Origin: Leptoclinus maculatus
Lineage: Eukaryota; Chordata; Actinopteri; Perciformes; Stichaeidae
Direction of reading: 5' to 3'
Length of the DNA: 64,000 nt
NCBI GenBank assembly: GCA_032191485.1
Contig: JAVDOI010000008.1
Span: 15,269,674-15,333,673 of the forward strand
Shown here: positions 44,822-57,415 of the stretch, in pieces
How the letters are laid out: each line of letters starts with the position of its first letter
How positions within the stretch are numbered: position 1 is the first letter of the stretch
Notes under the pieces: model-generated
Database searches by the model: none
Told to the model about the DNA's origin: nothing
The model's input: the letters and a program-made list of their open reading frames with translations, nothing else
Program-made: the position numbers and the translations under genes

Positions 44822-47423
44822 GAAAATCCACAGTTATAGGTGAAGGCACAGCCGGGATTGAGTTTCGGAAAAAAAATAAAGTTTGAATTTGTAGGCTTGA
44901 TAAGATGCGGGGAAGAGAGCGTTTACTATCTTCATATTAAAGTTAAGACCTTGATGAAACAACAATATTGTTCCAGTGTGGTAATATCATCATATCGTAT
45001 CTAGAGTAAACATCATCAGGTAATCATATTAGTGTCGGACAAATCACCCCCCTGGGAAGTCAGTGGTATGTCTATGTATGTGTGTGTGTGTGTGTGTGGG
45101 TGTTTGGAGAAAAAGAGAGAGCAGAGATGTCATCCGACCGTGCCATATTAGTCTTCAGGAGATTGTTTTGACTACCAGGCCAGCCTTACAGCCCCCCTCC
45201 TCCTGTTTTGACTGAACCAGTCCGACTCCAGCTGAACCGCCTACACCAGCTATACAGCTGTGCTTCCTCAACTATCGCTAAGCGCTCACATGGTAATTTG
45301 ATGAAATTTGGTGAATCACCCAATTGTCATGCGCCGTCATTGAGTGAGATTATTTCATGGGCCCACAGTGTCTCTAACCTGCCTCAAGTACTTTATTTTC
45401 CCCTGATAGATACCTCCAGTTTTCCACAGCGCCTTCCAGCAAACACCAGAGAGCACGGCTGCACTTGTCTCATCCAGTTGTTGGTTTTATATGTTTGTGT
45501 TAGTAGAAAGCACAGTGGTAGCACTGCCACTGTGACGCCCAACTCATAGACGATTACATATAGCGTATATATGTGTTGGAAGACAACACTCCTCGGGTCA
45601 TTAAGCCTCCAGACGTTACTCTGAAAGCCTAAATTCACCTTTTTTTCCCATCTGTGAATGATTGTTTGAGCTCTTTGTTAGTGGCCATCGTTCATATTTC
45701 TTATACTGCATGGTGAGATAAATATGCAATCCTGTCCCCTAGAAATTACGCTTATATACTACTTATTTGTTTTGTTGTGGTGTTTTGCGTGTAGTTAAGT
45801 TCAAGCAACAAAGTATTTTGTTAAGGTAAGGAAAAGAAGCCTTAAGCCTTATGCCTTCAGTCACTTTTGGCTTTTTCATTAATTAACCTAAAACATAACT
45901 ATAAAACTGTTGATTTATGCTTCAGCAAAAGCGGATATCGTAGGAAAACAAATCAAATACACTGTGATTGAATTACATTACGTACGGTTAGTATCAACAT
46001 TTTGCAACTTGGTAGATATGTTGATAAAAACATAAAGTTACACAAAACAAAAGTCTTGTGGCTGCAATGAATTCTGGTGTATTGAGTCAACTAAAAAAAC
46101 AAAATGATGGTAATGGTTCATGTCTAGATGATCGCGCTCTAATCATGATCCTCTGCTGCAGCTGGAGGAAGAATTGACAATAATAGTTCCCGTGTCTCCT
46201 CACACTCCCCTCAATCAGTGGGAGGACGATTCCTGTCCAAATCCTATGATCTCACTCTCTCATTACCGCCTGATCCCCTTCCAAACACCTACCCACCTTT
46301 TGTTGATGTCAGTCAAACGGATTTTTCCAAACACCTACACCTTGTGCACGGTCTGAGAGGAAATGTGTAACAGGTGTGCGGCTGATGAGAGGAAGGCGAG
46401 GGGGGGGGAGACCGAGAGGGTTAGCTGAGACGATATGAGAAGGGGAAAGAAAAGTCAGCAGAGGACAGGAGTGCAAGAGAGGCTGACACACACTCTGGGG
46501 AAAATCTTTACCCGACACCTTTATACACTTTCACCACCATTTGAAATGAGTTTTTACTTCACAAAAAGAATATTCAACATATTTGTCCATGAAAATCCAC
46601 CACAAATTGGGTTACGACAGCCCGAGATCATTTTCCAGCTCCGAGTCAATCAAAGCCCTGAAAAGTAATTAGCAAGAACGGGATGACGTGTGTTTCGTAT
46701 CACTCAACGTTGTGTACGTTAAAATCCCTTTTGACTGTAGCTTGAGAAGTGAGTGGTAGATGGCCTGAGGAGCAGAGCAGAGGTTAGGTGAGGAGGGAAA
46801 ATGTGATGTTATTTTCCTGGCCAGATAGAGAAAAGGCTCCTCGCCAGCCAGGAAATCAAGGCCTCTCTGTTCTGATACCGCAGATAAATGAGATCACGCG
46901 GGGCTGTCATGCATCAGGCTGTTATAAAAGCAGCTACCACAATTAATGTACAGCATGCACGCTGTTGCGCAGAATGTGTCTGCAGTCGAGGTTAATTTAC
47001 TTTATCAACCCGAGTGAAGTTCGTATAAATAAACTGCGCCATTGATTGCAGTGAAATCGCATCTGAAATATGCACTACTTTTTCCTGGAGTGCCATTTCA
47101 TGAGACTATGAAGAGGGTTGACATCAAAGACAGCCGTCCCATACTTGTACTACTTTAGGAACTTTGCAGACGGATTCTGAGGAAACCAACAGACTGTGAT
47201 AAAATGGCTCAAACAAAGAAATGTGTAATTATTAGCATGCCATTGAAGCTGACCTATGTGCCACCAGCTGTTTCCCCACATTTGTAGTCTTTATGCTAAG
47301 CTAAGCTAAGCTGTGCTTTTCCTTTTAGATAGATTTTAGTGTTGAATCCTGAATAATGTAAGATGTTGTTTCTCTCTCTTGCAGAACAAAGACAGAGACA
47401 GGAAGACGGCCATCAGAAGTTAA
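36978..47423 (+). CDS. scx: Scleraxis, bHLH transcription factor
   Basis: Three coding exons, 36978-37363, 37609-37825 and 47385-47423, give 642 nt (213 aa). The bHLH domain spans about residues 95-152. The basic region RQRTAANARERDRTNSVN includes Glu104, the residue that contacts the E-box. The helix-loop-helix is split by intron 1 inside an Arg codon (PADR|KLSK). TNSVN and EPADR are scleraxis-type; the sister factor TCF15 has Gln and Val at these sites. The N terminus has the acidic SEDDDENGSEGSGSEE patch; the C terminus ends TFCLSNQRK-M-NKDRDRKTAIRS as in scleraxis. It is a nuclear E-box-binding factor that dimerises with E proteins and drives tendon and ligament development (family knowledge). 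Teleosts have scxa and scxb; which copy this is was not determined. Confidence 0.97.
37609..37825 (+). CDS. scx: scx exon 2: helix 2 and C-terminal domain
   Basis: The acceptor ATGATTAG| restores Arg129. It encodes KLSKIETLRLASSYISHLGN and the conserved ICTFCLSNQRK, ending ATG|GTGAGC in phase 0. Without splicing the frame would continue M-V-S-R and stop at once. Confidence 0.95.
40020..40235 (+). repeat. Dispersed repeat, copy inverted relative to 56560-56830
   Basis: Shares CTCAAACAGG, GCGGATTA, CATTTGGTGC, CAGCAGCAGGAC and GGGATTGACTCAAAATAAAC with the reverse complement of 56560-56830. Not otherwise identified. Confidence 0.65.
40297..40333 (+). repeat. (CA)n microsatellite
   Basis: About 18 CA units in scx intron 2. 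Confidence 0.96.
43763..43808 (+). repeat. (GT)n microsatellite
   Basis: About 22 GT units in scx intron 2. Confidence 0.96.
44775..44819 (+). repeat. (GA)n microsatellite
   Basis: About 22 GA units in scx intron 2. Confidence 0.96.
47385..47423 (+). CDS. scx: scx exon 3: C-terminal 39-nt coding exon
   Basis: The acceptor follows a pyrimidine tract (TTTCTCTCTCTTGCAG|). Twelve codons (NKDRDRKTAIRS) and TAA match the conserved end of scleraxis exactly in phase, which makes the exon certain in spite of its size and distance. The 3' UTR follows in the same exon. Confidence 0.95.
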   Translation, partial: NKDRDRKTAIRS

Positions 47424-48180
47424 CAATGAGGACACAAACCACACGGATGAAATGCAATGATTTTACTGCAACTTGAAGACTTATCAGACTTGTGATGCAT
47501 CTCAAAGACTTTTGAAGGACTTCTTTAGCACTTCCAGGACTTTTTAAGGAACTTAACCAAGCATTTCTTTTCTTTTTTCTTACTTTTTATATCGCTTTAT
47601 AGGAATTTTTTACTTTTTAGGGTGCTTTCAAATGTGTTGAAACACTTCTGAAAAGTCTAACAGTGCTTTAAAAAGGCTTATCAAGACCATGACAAACCTT
47701 TCAACAACATGTATAAGAGACTTTTTACTGTGTTATTCAAAGACTTTTTGTTCAGAGTCTGAGGAACTTATGGCACATGATCGAAACACACAGCTTTTGA
47801 TGAATACAAATTTGTCTTTCATAGGATCTGTGTCATTAATGTGTAAACTGAAATATAAATGTATATTTATGTGACATAACATTATATAATGAAACTATGT
47901 TATTTAACCGGCATTGACATCCATGAAAAATAATGTATAAAGGTGCAAAACATTGGCTATTGACACAATTTATGGCATCCCAAAAAACTTTAATGGTATT
48001 GGTTATTTCTCACGATCATCTCTGAAAATGTCCGAATGCTGGAAAATATCACAAGATGACCAATAAATTGTTTGTATATCTGGGAGTAAATTTCATTTGT
48101 ATGTTGGTGGTAATTTGAGCCATGGTGTCCTCTCAAATCCTCCCCAGTTCCAACCAATAAACATTATAAACATTTTCCAC
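47424..48180 (+). other. scx 3' UTR with two poly(A) signals
   Basis: AT-rich, non-coding. AATAAA occurs at 48062-48067 and 48156-48161. Repeats of GACTT/ACTTTT-rich sequence follow the stop. Confidence 0.65.
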
Positions 48181-51114
48181 TGAGAAACTATCCAAACAGT
48201 GGTTTCATCATACCGTTTCGCTGATTCAGGCAGTTAGGGGAGAGATCATTCTGAAGCCGTACAGCGAGCATAAGTGGAAGTTCCACAGTGACTACACCTG
48301 TAGCTCACATCAGCCGTACTGCTAGTTTTACTTCCGTCTCCCTCTCTGTCTGTCTTTCTCTCTCACACACTCCCTATCTCTCTTGCCGTCTTTCTCTTTT
48401 GGGACACCGAGATCAGAGCAGTCAGAGAAAGACAGGTTTTGAAGATGAGATGGACAAGAGGGGTTAGAGGAGCAGAGGAAAGGCTATTCAGAAGAGCGGA
48501 AAAAAAGGGGGAGCAGAATTGAATCTGCAGGTATGGCTGTTTGGACATCTGCCCGTGTCCCCGCGCTGTCCTCTCTTTTACCTTTCCACATGCTCTTTCT
48601 GTCTTCTCTCTTCTCCTCCTCTGCTCTTCCTCTCTTTTCCCTGGAGTGCCACTGGCCAGAGTCTGGTTGGTGATGGCTTTCCAGTGTGTTTAGCCACGCA
48701 CCACTTACCCTCTCTTACCTCATTTTTCTTTTTATCTCTATCTATGCATCTATCTATCTATCTAATCTTTATTCCCTTTTCTTGTCTTCTTCACTTTTCT
48801 CACTACTTTTTCTTCTCTTTCCATCCCTCGCTCCCTCTTTCAGCATCTCTCTACTCTGTTTTTCTCCAAATTTGTCCTCTGCCTTTGTGGAAAATGATCA
48901 GAGCATTAGCAATGGGGAATGTTGCCCTTCCTTTTTTTTTAAATTGTCACATTTCTTTTAATAGCTTCTCTCAGACCAGACCATAAGCTGTGATATTTTC
49001 ATGTTCGAGGCCAGTGTGCTCTGTTTTTCTAGTTCGTCGCCCCTCTGGTTACTGCAGCAAAACTTGCAAATCCAGTTCCAGGGAAACCAAAGTTACCCGA
49101 AAATGTTGCACATTTCGACTGATGCGGTAGTTTTCTTGGATTAAGAGAGTTAGAATCTATTAGAACAGTCTATACCCGGTCTACGGTGTCCTAGTTCATC
49201 ATTTTAAAACCACATAACAGCAGTATTCCTCCAGCCATTTTCCACCATTAAGTGAAATGTAAATGAGCCGTTCTTTTAATGGAGGCTGCACCGGCTTGGT
49301 GTTTCCAAATTATTTTTTAACAATTCTAACAAGCTGTTTCTGCAACCGAGGTGCCAGTTATGGACTTTTTTCCTACAATGTGACAAGTGCCCGGTGAAGA
49401 AAAACAACCAACAAAAATTCAAACGTCATTTGATCGCACTGCCAATTCGCAGTTTTTAGTGAAAGCTGCCCTGAAAAACAAAAAAAGATTTATTGTGTGT
49501 GTAATCTCACAAACACCCGCAAATCCATAAGCAGCATCCAACACTTGCAGTCGGTTTTAGAGTTAATGTGTCTGACGTTTCCTCGGCGTGATGTCATGTA
49601 AAGGACACTCACTTTAATGAAGTAACTCACAAAGGTGTCGAAGGGGGAAGAGGTGTAGATTGAAATTTGGGACTAGAGAAAGACAGATTCACAGCTGATA
49701 GCGTGCTTTGTAAAGTTTATGAAGCTTCATGCCCTTTAAATTCAAGTGCCTGAGCAGGTTTTTTCCTCCCCACACGTAACACAGGGAAACAAAAGATTAA
49801 ATCTCAGGGCACACTTTCAGTGTAAGTGGTCCCTGCTGCTCGCTGGTTCCTGAGACAAAGGTTTGAAAAGCACAGTGTGTCTTGTTTAAAAGATCTTAGC
49901 ACTGTTATGAGCCGATGAGACATAGATAATCTTACTGCGGAGCGTTTTTTAAAAGGAAGCAATAGCTTTGAAAAAAAAAAAAAGGCACTGTGTGTCTAGT
50001 GTGTCCTAATGACTTCTGGTCCAGTTAGTCTGAGAGTCTGATCTCTCTAGCAGGCCGTCTGTCTGAGCAGCAGAGAGAGGGGGGGGAAAGGAACTGGTTC
50101 CTCCCACACAGACCAGATCAGGTTCCCCCTACGCCTACACACACACACACGCACAGATGACCATTTACACACTTGTACGCCGATGAACTTCCATATGCAC
50201 AAATAGATGGACGAACGCATGCATGTGCAGTCACACACTCGTATGCGCGCACACACACCCGCGCTAAGCAGAAGGATCTGTGATATAGCTTAGCTGTCTA
50301 ATGATCTCTGTGTTTTACATTGATGAAAACAGATCAGCTGAGAGGGCAGACTGCTGTGGTGTATTTAAGTGGGCGGTTTTGGACCACGGTGAACCGGAGG
50401 TTGGACGATCGACTGGCTCTTATTATCGATATAATGGTCTCTGACGAAGATGCCCCCGTGGAAATCTGGCATGTGAATGCTGATAGCTGAAGTAATAAAA
50501 AGCAGCTTTCGGAGTCTTAGGTGGTGCAAGTGCCAGAGGGGCTGGTGGATGTAGCCTGAAGACGTGTGAGAGAAATTTAACATGTTTGGAATATACACAC
50601 GGCCAAATGGAAAGCTGGCAGAGCGTAGTTGAGGCCTGAATACGGAAAACACAAACTTGTGATCTATTTTAATCAGTTATGAAAGAAAAAGATATCACAT
50701 AACGGCTTTATGCTCTCTGGTGAGCTCAACAATAACAATAATTATCCCGCCAATTGATTTTCCCGTTTCATGTGAACCTTAGTAGGATCGTGACTCGCCA
50801 AGATGATAATACATCTCTAAAGGTAATTTGATTTTTCGCTGTAACTAACTATTGGAAACTGCAGGTCATGCTCTCTGTTTCCCATCTTTACGCCATCTGT
50901 CACTCTGCACATTGAGCCTCCTCATGAATTGTCCTGTCATTGCAAACAGATAATATGGAGCCTGGCAGGCATCTAGGGTAAAGTTTATAATAGCAAATTA
51001 CTTGATTTAAAAGTAGGTAAAGTAAGTGTAGTCGATAAAAGAAAATAGCCTTTCTAAATTACTCCCCCTCAAATGAATGGCATTAAGTAAATGGAGTAGT
51101 TACAAGATGTTGTT

Positions 51115-51625
51115 GTGGCTAGTGGTCAGTTAGGCCGGATACATACATGCTTTTTAACCGCGTCACCTTCATTTCTGACTACATACACAACAAACGCTCC
51201 AAACAGACGCAGCGTGCGAGAGACAGCGGTATGCGAACGCATAGTTAATAAATCCAACATTCACCCTCCTTTCAGCTCTGTTATGGTCTCCACCAACTGC
51301 TGAGGGGGATTTCTGGCTCGTTAGTTTCTAAATGCTCCACTTTTTTCACCAACTTAACTTTTGTCATTCTGCTGTTTGGTTCTGGGCAGGCAGTGTACAG
51401 CAGGTTTGTTGAACAGTTGCTGCTCTCATATCACACTATGAGAGCAGAGAGACTGAACCAACAGTATGCCATACCAACAAAACAATGAGGTTGAATGATG
51501 CTTAAAATAATAATAGAAATAGAGATGAAAGGAACTGCAGATTCAGGTCCTAACAGCAACTCCTTTCACGTTACACAAAGTTTGTTGAGCATTTGTTGAT
51601 GCAAAAATATGAATTAGGGCAGCTT
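51115..51625 (+). repeat. Dispersed repeat, TCTGGCTCTTTA family, longest copy
   Basis: Contains GGTCTCCACCAACTGCTGAG, TTTCTGGCTCGTTAGTTTCT, AAATGCTCCACTTTTTTCAC and, at the end, TGAATTAGGGCAGCTTTAA. Shorter copies at 17827-17890 and 58300-58420; a 3'-end relative (ATTAGTGCAGCTTTAA) at 59020-59037. Confidence 0.5.
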
Positions 51626-52156
51626 TAAAATGGCTACTAGACTACTTGGCTTCAGAGGGTAGTTGCTTTCGCCCCATCCTCCAATACAGAGTCAGTAACT
51701 GGTGAGTGTGTTTAGTAACCACCACGGCTTTTACAAACAAGTATATTTTTTTAAATAAGACAGGCTCTTGGGCTCTCAAAAACATAAACGAGTCATGTCT
51801 ACTTTTTTCAACTGTCATAACATGAGAATCAGTGGAGGAGACAGGAGCACTTCCTGTTTTTTTTTCCAACTCATCCATGTTTTTGTGCTGAGATGGTACC
51901 CAGCTGAATAAGGTCTATTAATTAAAGATGGATAGGTAGCAGTGCTTTTCCTGAAGCATGACCTCCTGTTGACATTGGAGCAGAAGTTTCCTCTGGTGTC
52001 CTCTCCTGCTCCGTAGGCCTGTTGGCCAACTTCCTGCCTCCACTCGAACTGTCTCAATAAAACATAAAGAACAAAGATATAAAAACGTGGAGGAAAGAGC
52101 GAAATGCACCTTTAGGAACATTAGTCTTTCTAACTCAACTGGGACCTGAGCTACGC

Positions 52157-52163
52157 AAACACA

Positions 52164-52185
<22 letters not shown>
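52157..52185 (+). repeat. (CA)n microsatellite
   Basis: About 14 CA units; another short CA block follows at 52312-52345. Confidence 0.93.
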
Positions 52186-52194
<9 letters not shown>

Positions 52195-53689
52195 GGCAGG
52201 AGGCTAACTGCTCCAAGTGGGAGCTGTGCTGCTGAGGGCCGGATGAAAGGAAACACTAAAACTACAACGAGGGAAAGACAGGTGGCCAGTTTGGCAGCTC
52301 CACACACTCCTGCACACACACACACACATACACTCACATGCACACAAACTCCTTCCTCCTCAAACCCCCTGTTGTGCACACCTGTGAAAGTGCCAAATCC
52401 TGGACTCTACCTCGATCAGCTCTCCAGCTTTCTCCCTACCTCCACTCTCTTTCTATCTCTCCCTTCTCTCCCCCACGATGAATCTCTCTCCCCCTTTCTC
52501 TCCTTCAGAGAGCTCCTCTGTGTAAACATTCCTCTTGTAAGCTAGCAGCCTGGCTCACCTTTAATTGGTTGTTAAAAAGACATTTCCTGCTCATGAGGAT
52601 ACCACCATGGAAGCCCCTTATGATTGTACGTGACTGTGTGTTTTTTTTTCAAATTCACGTACACACAAGAATGTGTTTATCATCACACATCACTCGCGTA
52701 ATCATCATTTATATTCAGCCACCTGATCGCAAAAACACTTGACAATGAGTAGAAACACCTTTGTGTTGTAAGCATTGCGAAATGTTTTGTCTCCTGAACA
52801 CATTTAAAAGGCCAGTTGTTTGTCTTCAGCTCCACTTGCCAGGCATCTTTCCATTCACTGAAGCTTGTGGATCATGGTGATCTGGCCAGGTATCGAAAGC
52901 TGTGATTGTTTCCTCATTGTGCTCCTCCATTGTTATTCCTCTGGTTTTCCCCTTTTTAGAAGGTAGAATGCTCACTGGTAGCTTACAGTGAATGTCTGGA
53001 TTCAGTATTAGTGTCTGTTCATAAAACGTACCCCTATGAGCAAAGAGAAAATGAAAACCTACAAAAGTTAAAAGGACAACTGATGTCTTTATATTTTATT
53101 AATAAATTATTGATTAACTCTGCTTATGATGCAACAAATGTTTTTCATTATAATTTACTCAGTTGATTTTTCTCCATTAATTAATTTAGTCTGTACAATG
53201 TTAGAAAATAGTAAAACAAACCCCATCACAATTTCCCAAAGCCCTGGTTGACATGTTCAAACTCAAAGATGTCCAGCTTACTATTATAGGGCCAATAAAA
53301 CCAGCAGATATTCACATTTGAGAAGCTAGATTTACCAAATAAACTGTAATTTTTGCTTAGAAAACTGCTTAAATAATTATAAAAATTGATGCCAATTAAA
53401 AGTCCATCAATTGATCAATTAATCAACTAATCATTTCAGAGGATTGCTATAGGATAGGACGGTCACTTTTTAACATACTGTTACACAAAGCTCAGTCAAC
53501 CATTTCACTCTGGATTATTATCTGAATTATAGAATATGAACAGCATTGATCTTTGATGACTTTGTCTCTTCCCACAAGTAGACGATAATAATTTCCCCCT
53601 TTGGGGAGCGTATAGACTCGGAGCCTACAGCTGGATGCTTCTGCTTTAGTTACGCTAGCAGTGTTGCTCTATGGATGAAAATGTTGCTC

Positions 53690-53800
53690 TGGCGGCTGGT
53701 TCACCACTTTGTTTGGACTGATATGTCTCAATAACTATTGGATGGATTGGTTTTACATTTGGTATAGCTGTCATGCCCCCCCATGATGACTTTGCATCTA
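53690..53800 (-). repeat. Fragment of the percomorph repeat also found in gene B intron 12
   Basis: GGCGGCTGGTTCACCACTTT and CTATTGGATGGATTG are the reverse-complement counterpart of blocks in 11735-12003. Confidence 0.5.
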
Positions 53801-54255
53801 TTGCTGGGCGATATCGCCAAAATCTTCTATCTCAATATGGGTCATTTCAACAATGTAATATAGCATGTTTTCTGGTTTCTGGTTTTTTGTACACTCCTTT
53901 GTGAATTGATTACTTGACAAGTACTGAGTATTTTCTCAAAATGAACATAACAGTTTCAAGTGAAGTCACAGAGAAAAAAAATGTATCAATAATTCCAGCT
54001 ATAGGCTGACTATATTTACTTACATGTACACAAATACAGAGTAAAAGTTGAATTCAACTTCACCGTGGCATTCCAATAAGCAGAAATCTTATCTATTCAG
54101 ATTGTCTGAGACATTTGAGTTAGTAGGCGCTTGTTATCATCAATTTAAACAAAGTAAACATAATTGTGTATCACGATGTCTTGATGTATGATTTCATCAC
54201 AATATGCTTCCATTGAATGACAATAGATGATCACATTGAGTTATCGCTATAGGTT
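53801..54255. repeat. Decayed DNA-transposon-like repeat
   Basis: The left side reads TGCTGGGCGATATCGCC and CTATCTCAATATGGGT; the right side, reverse complemented, ATAGCGATAACTCAATGTGA and TATTGTCATTCAATGGAAGC. This is the type of sequence found at ends of a widespread fish repeat. No clear target duplication. Confidence 0.4.
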
Positions 54256-55854
54256 TGATTTAAGGCCAAAATTGTTTTTGGATGCACAGTCTGGTACTAA
54301 CAAAACCAACGCAAATGGATAGTCAGAGAAAGGGGATAATGGTAGCAAAAGGAAACTGGCAGGAAACACTGAAGAAACAGGAAATGGTAGAAAAATAAGC
54401 ATAATTACATTATGGGCCAATGATTGATTGCATAAACGTTAATTCTCAGAGCGTTGATGTTGACACTGGCTGCTATGCTGTTGCTATAGTTCACATGTGC
54501 AATCTGGACAGGGCTCCCACATGTTCACAACTGCAAAAGGGAAACCGAAGGGCACCAATTCTGATCCTAAACCAAACCAGGGCCAGGCCCAATAATTGTG
54601 CACTTAGAAAAAGTATAATTAACTGGTTTTACACACCTTGAAAAACACAATTTTCCAAACACTAACCAAACTAAACTGCTGTAAAGTGGAAAGCACCAAA
54701 GCTGTTTTGAGAAAAATGATATCACATGTTACCTACATTGGAATATTATACAGTGCTAAAGAGATTTACATTTGACGTAACAGCTCTTTGCTGTCAGGGA
54801 TGGAGAACAGAGCCAGACCTTAACCAAGTACAGGCTCAGTGACCGCCAGCTGACAATCAATGGAGACGCATGAAATATTAGCAACCAAAAGAAAACAATA
54901 TATCTGGTAACTGCAGGTGATGCTGAGCTCTTCCTCCGTTCCTGTATTAAGTTGTCAGCTGTGAGAAACACTGGGTGACCTCTGCAGACTTTTCTACTTG
55001 ATCTGGGCTGCTGAAAGATGGATATTGAGATAGATGGAGGTTGAGACACACCCTGAGGTGCCTATTGTGCATGTATGAAGGCACGCAGGGCTACGAGGGC
55101 TGCAAATGTTTCATCCTTTTACAGGCTCTGTGAATAAGGAGGCACTTTAGGTTTTATTGGCCTCTAAGCAGGCGTGTACAGATCCAACAATGAACACGTG
55201 CTGCCCTCCCCACAGTGAAAACTCTGAGCACTCCAGACACACTTATTAGGCACAAGACATAAAAATCCCAAAGATGAAAACAGGAAAAAGTGAAACAAGA
55301 AACAGAAGATGTGAATAAGTTAACTAGCCATAGAGAGGAGAGGAGGGTGGGGCGAGGTGGAAGAGTAGGTATAGACTGCAGCAATCTTTTCCTCAGTTAT
55401 AGATAGACTAAGGAGAAAGAAGTCGATGGTAAGAAGGAGAATAACAAGAGAAGCCAAGCCTTCAGTCAGTAGCAGCTTGCCAGAGCGTTGCTTCGCCTCG
55501 CCAGGTCCCTGTGCTCTCTGCTCTGTCCTCTCCAATAAGACCCCTGGTTTAATGCTGGAAAATTCCCTCCAAGCTGTCAATCACCCCCTTTAATAAAAAC
55601 AAAGTATAACATTGCGGTCTCGCTCGCTCTCCGTTCCCCCTCGAGAATTAGAATGCGAGGTTTTGTCTGCGGAACTGTGAAAATCTCCTCTGCTTTTATT
55701 AGCAAAGCCCTGGTTCGACCGAAACTCTGGAAAAAAATCTGGCCACTCTCCGCTCTGCGTCTCCCATCTGGACTACATTAAAGCCAACCACCTGGACCCG
55801 AACCAAACCTGAAATGAAACTGGGGGTATTACAGAAAATAACTCCGGGATCTGC

Positions 55855-55858
<4 letters not shown>

Positions 55859-55906
<48 letters not shown>

Positions 55907-55914
55907 ACACACAG
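55859..55914 (+). repeat. (CA)n microsatellite
   Basis: About 27 CA units with one CT interruption. Confidence 0.96.
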
Positions 55915-56559
55915 ATACATATCTTCCTTCGTCCACTCACACACTCTTATGTGCGTGTGCGCTCCACACATGGTTCATGCAGCCTCCTGTTTCTCTCGCT
56001 TTCTATTCCGTGCTTAATCAGATTTCCTTAAGGAAAACTAGTCTTAACCGGCATGATGGGATCTGATTTGACTGACTGGCTGGTTGGCTGTTTTCTTTTT
56101 TTTGCGATTGTTTGGTTAACTCTGCTAGCTGGTGCGCTATTTGGGTGCTGACAGGCTGGCTAACATGGCTGACAGAATGAAGGATTGACTGGCTGACTGA
56201 TGAGTGACCATTACTGACCAGCTGAGTGGCAGCTGGCAGCATACAGTATGTGTGAGATTAATGGTCTCTTTCTTCTACCTGTTGAACCAAGGAAAAGTCC
56301 TTCACGTTATGGCTTTGGGCCCTGAGTGGTGTGCAAGTCAGTCAGCAGCCATGTTGTCTTTATACAGCATCACAAGATAGGAAGCCTAACTTTTCAGCCC
56401 TAAATCATAAACATTAACATAATTTTGCCTTTTCTTTTCGTTTTCAAAGATACTTTGGATTATCCTCTATATTGTTATTACTGTCAACAAATTGCATAAC
56501 AACCCAATGAGCTGACCTGGACAACAAGTCTACAGTGAAGTTTATTCCTCTGTGCCATA

Positions 56560-56830
56560 AAGCTCCATTGTTGTCCATAACTATTAAAACCACATCAGTG
56601 AGCCACACTGCACTGGATGACATGATCCTTCAATACAATGAACACACACACTGAAGTTTATTTTGAGTCAATCCCACATACACCGTCCTGCTGCTGTATA
56701 TAATTATTAAAGCACCAAATGTGTAATAATCCGCCCCTGAAAATAGTCAGCAACAAAAAAGCTATTTCCTCCTGTTTGAGTAACATTTGCCAAGAACTAC
56801 AGTGCCCAGTTTTAGGGAAATAACTAAACC
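56560..56830 (-). repeat. Dispersed repeat, inverted partner of 40020-40235
   Basis: The reverse complement carries the same ordered blocks as 40020-40235. The copies have diverged by many substitutions and small indels. Confidence 0.65.
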
Positions 56831-57039
56831 GTTTCAAAAGATGAAACTATATATTTGTGAGCAGTTTTTAAAGATTTCCGTCTTCAGTAGGAATGATGGG
56901 GCTTCAGGCCGAGTGCCACAGAGAGGGTGGGAGTGTCGGAATATTTTGTTTACACATTATCACAATGTTACACAAAGTTTTATTAGGATAATGAAAGCAA
57001 AGTATGGCTTTAAAAACTCACTCCAAAAGACATGTTCCA

Positions 57040-57130
57040 ACCAGGAAGAGACTCCAAAAGGCCGCAAAGAGACAGAAAAAAGACCAAAACAACTCCAAAG
57101 AGATGCAAAAACAGCTGCAAAGAGCTACCA
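57040..57130 (+). repeat. Degenerate tandem CAAAGAGA-type repeat
   Basis: Imperfect units of about 20 bp built on CAAAGAGACAGAAAA / CCAAAACAACT. It explains the lysine- and glutamine-rich open frame here, which is not a gene. Confidence 0.65.
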
Positions 57131-57360
57131 GCTATAAAAAGAAATGGTCTGTTGGTGACATCATAACGTTGGGTTTGCGCTTCATATACTTGACCTCTTT
57201 AGGGAATATTTTACAAATTACATTTAGATCAAACGGCACATAGTGAGATGACAGGTGCACAGGTGAAGCGGTTCCATCCCATCTTATCACGAACGTACTG
57301 CAGAATAGAGTAAAGAAGAAGCACTGAAGACGATTCAGTATAGCTTACTTTAGAGGACAT

Positions 57361-57361
<1 letters not shown>

Positions 57362-57412
<51 letters not shown>
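57362..57412 (+). repeat. (CA)n microsatellite
   Basis: About 25 uninterrupted CA units. Confidence 0.97.

Positions 57413-57415
<3 letters not shown>

Larger units (their letters stand above)
37826..47384 (+). other. scx intron 2 (9.56 kb)
   Basis: A GTGAGC...TTGCAG intron. It holds (CA)n at 40297-40333 and 42781-42801, (GT)n at 43763-43808 and 45081-45098, (GA)n at 44775-44819, a C-run at 43199-43212 and dispersed repeats (40020-40235, 47270-47315). The stretches 42845-42995, 44300-44345 and 46850-47065 are non-repetitive and could hold regulatory elements, but no motif proves this. No credible gene is nested inside. Confidence 0.8.

Noticed and set aside
45208..45549. 113-codon plus-strand frame in scleraxis intron 2
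   Set aside because: No similarity recognised, no promoter or splice context; length is within chance for this amount of sequence.
56787..57137. 116-codon lysine-rich plus-strand frame
   Set aside because: It runs through two dispersed repeats, ending in the degenerate CAAAGAGA tandem repeat.
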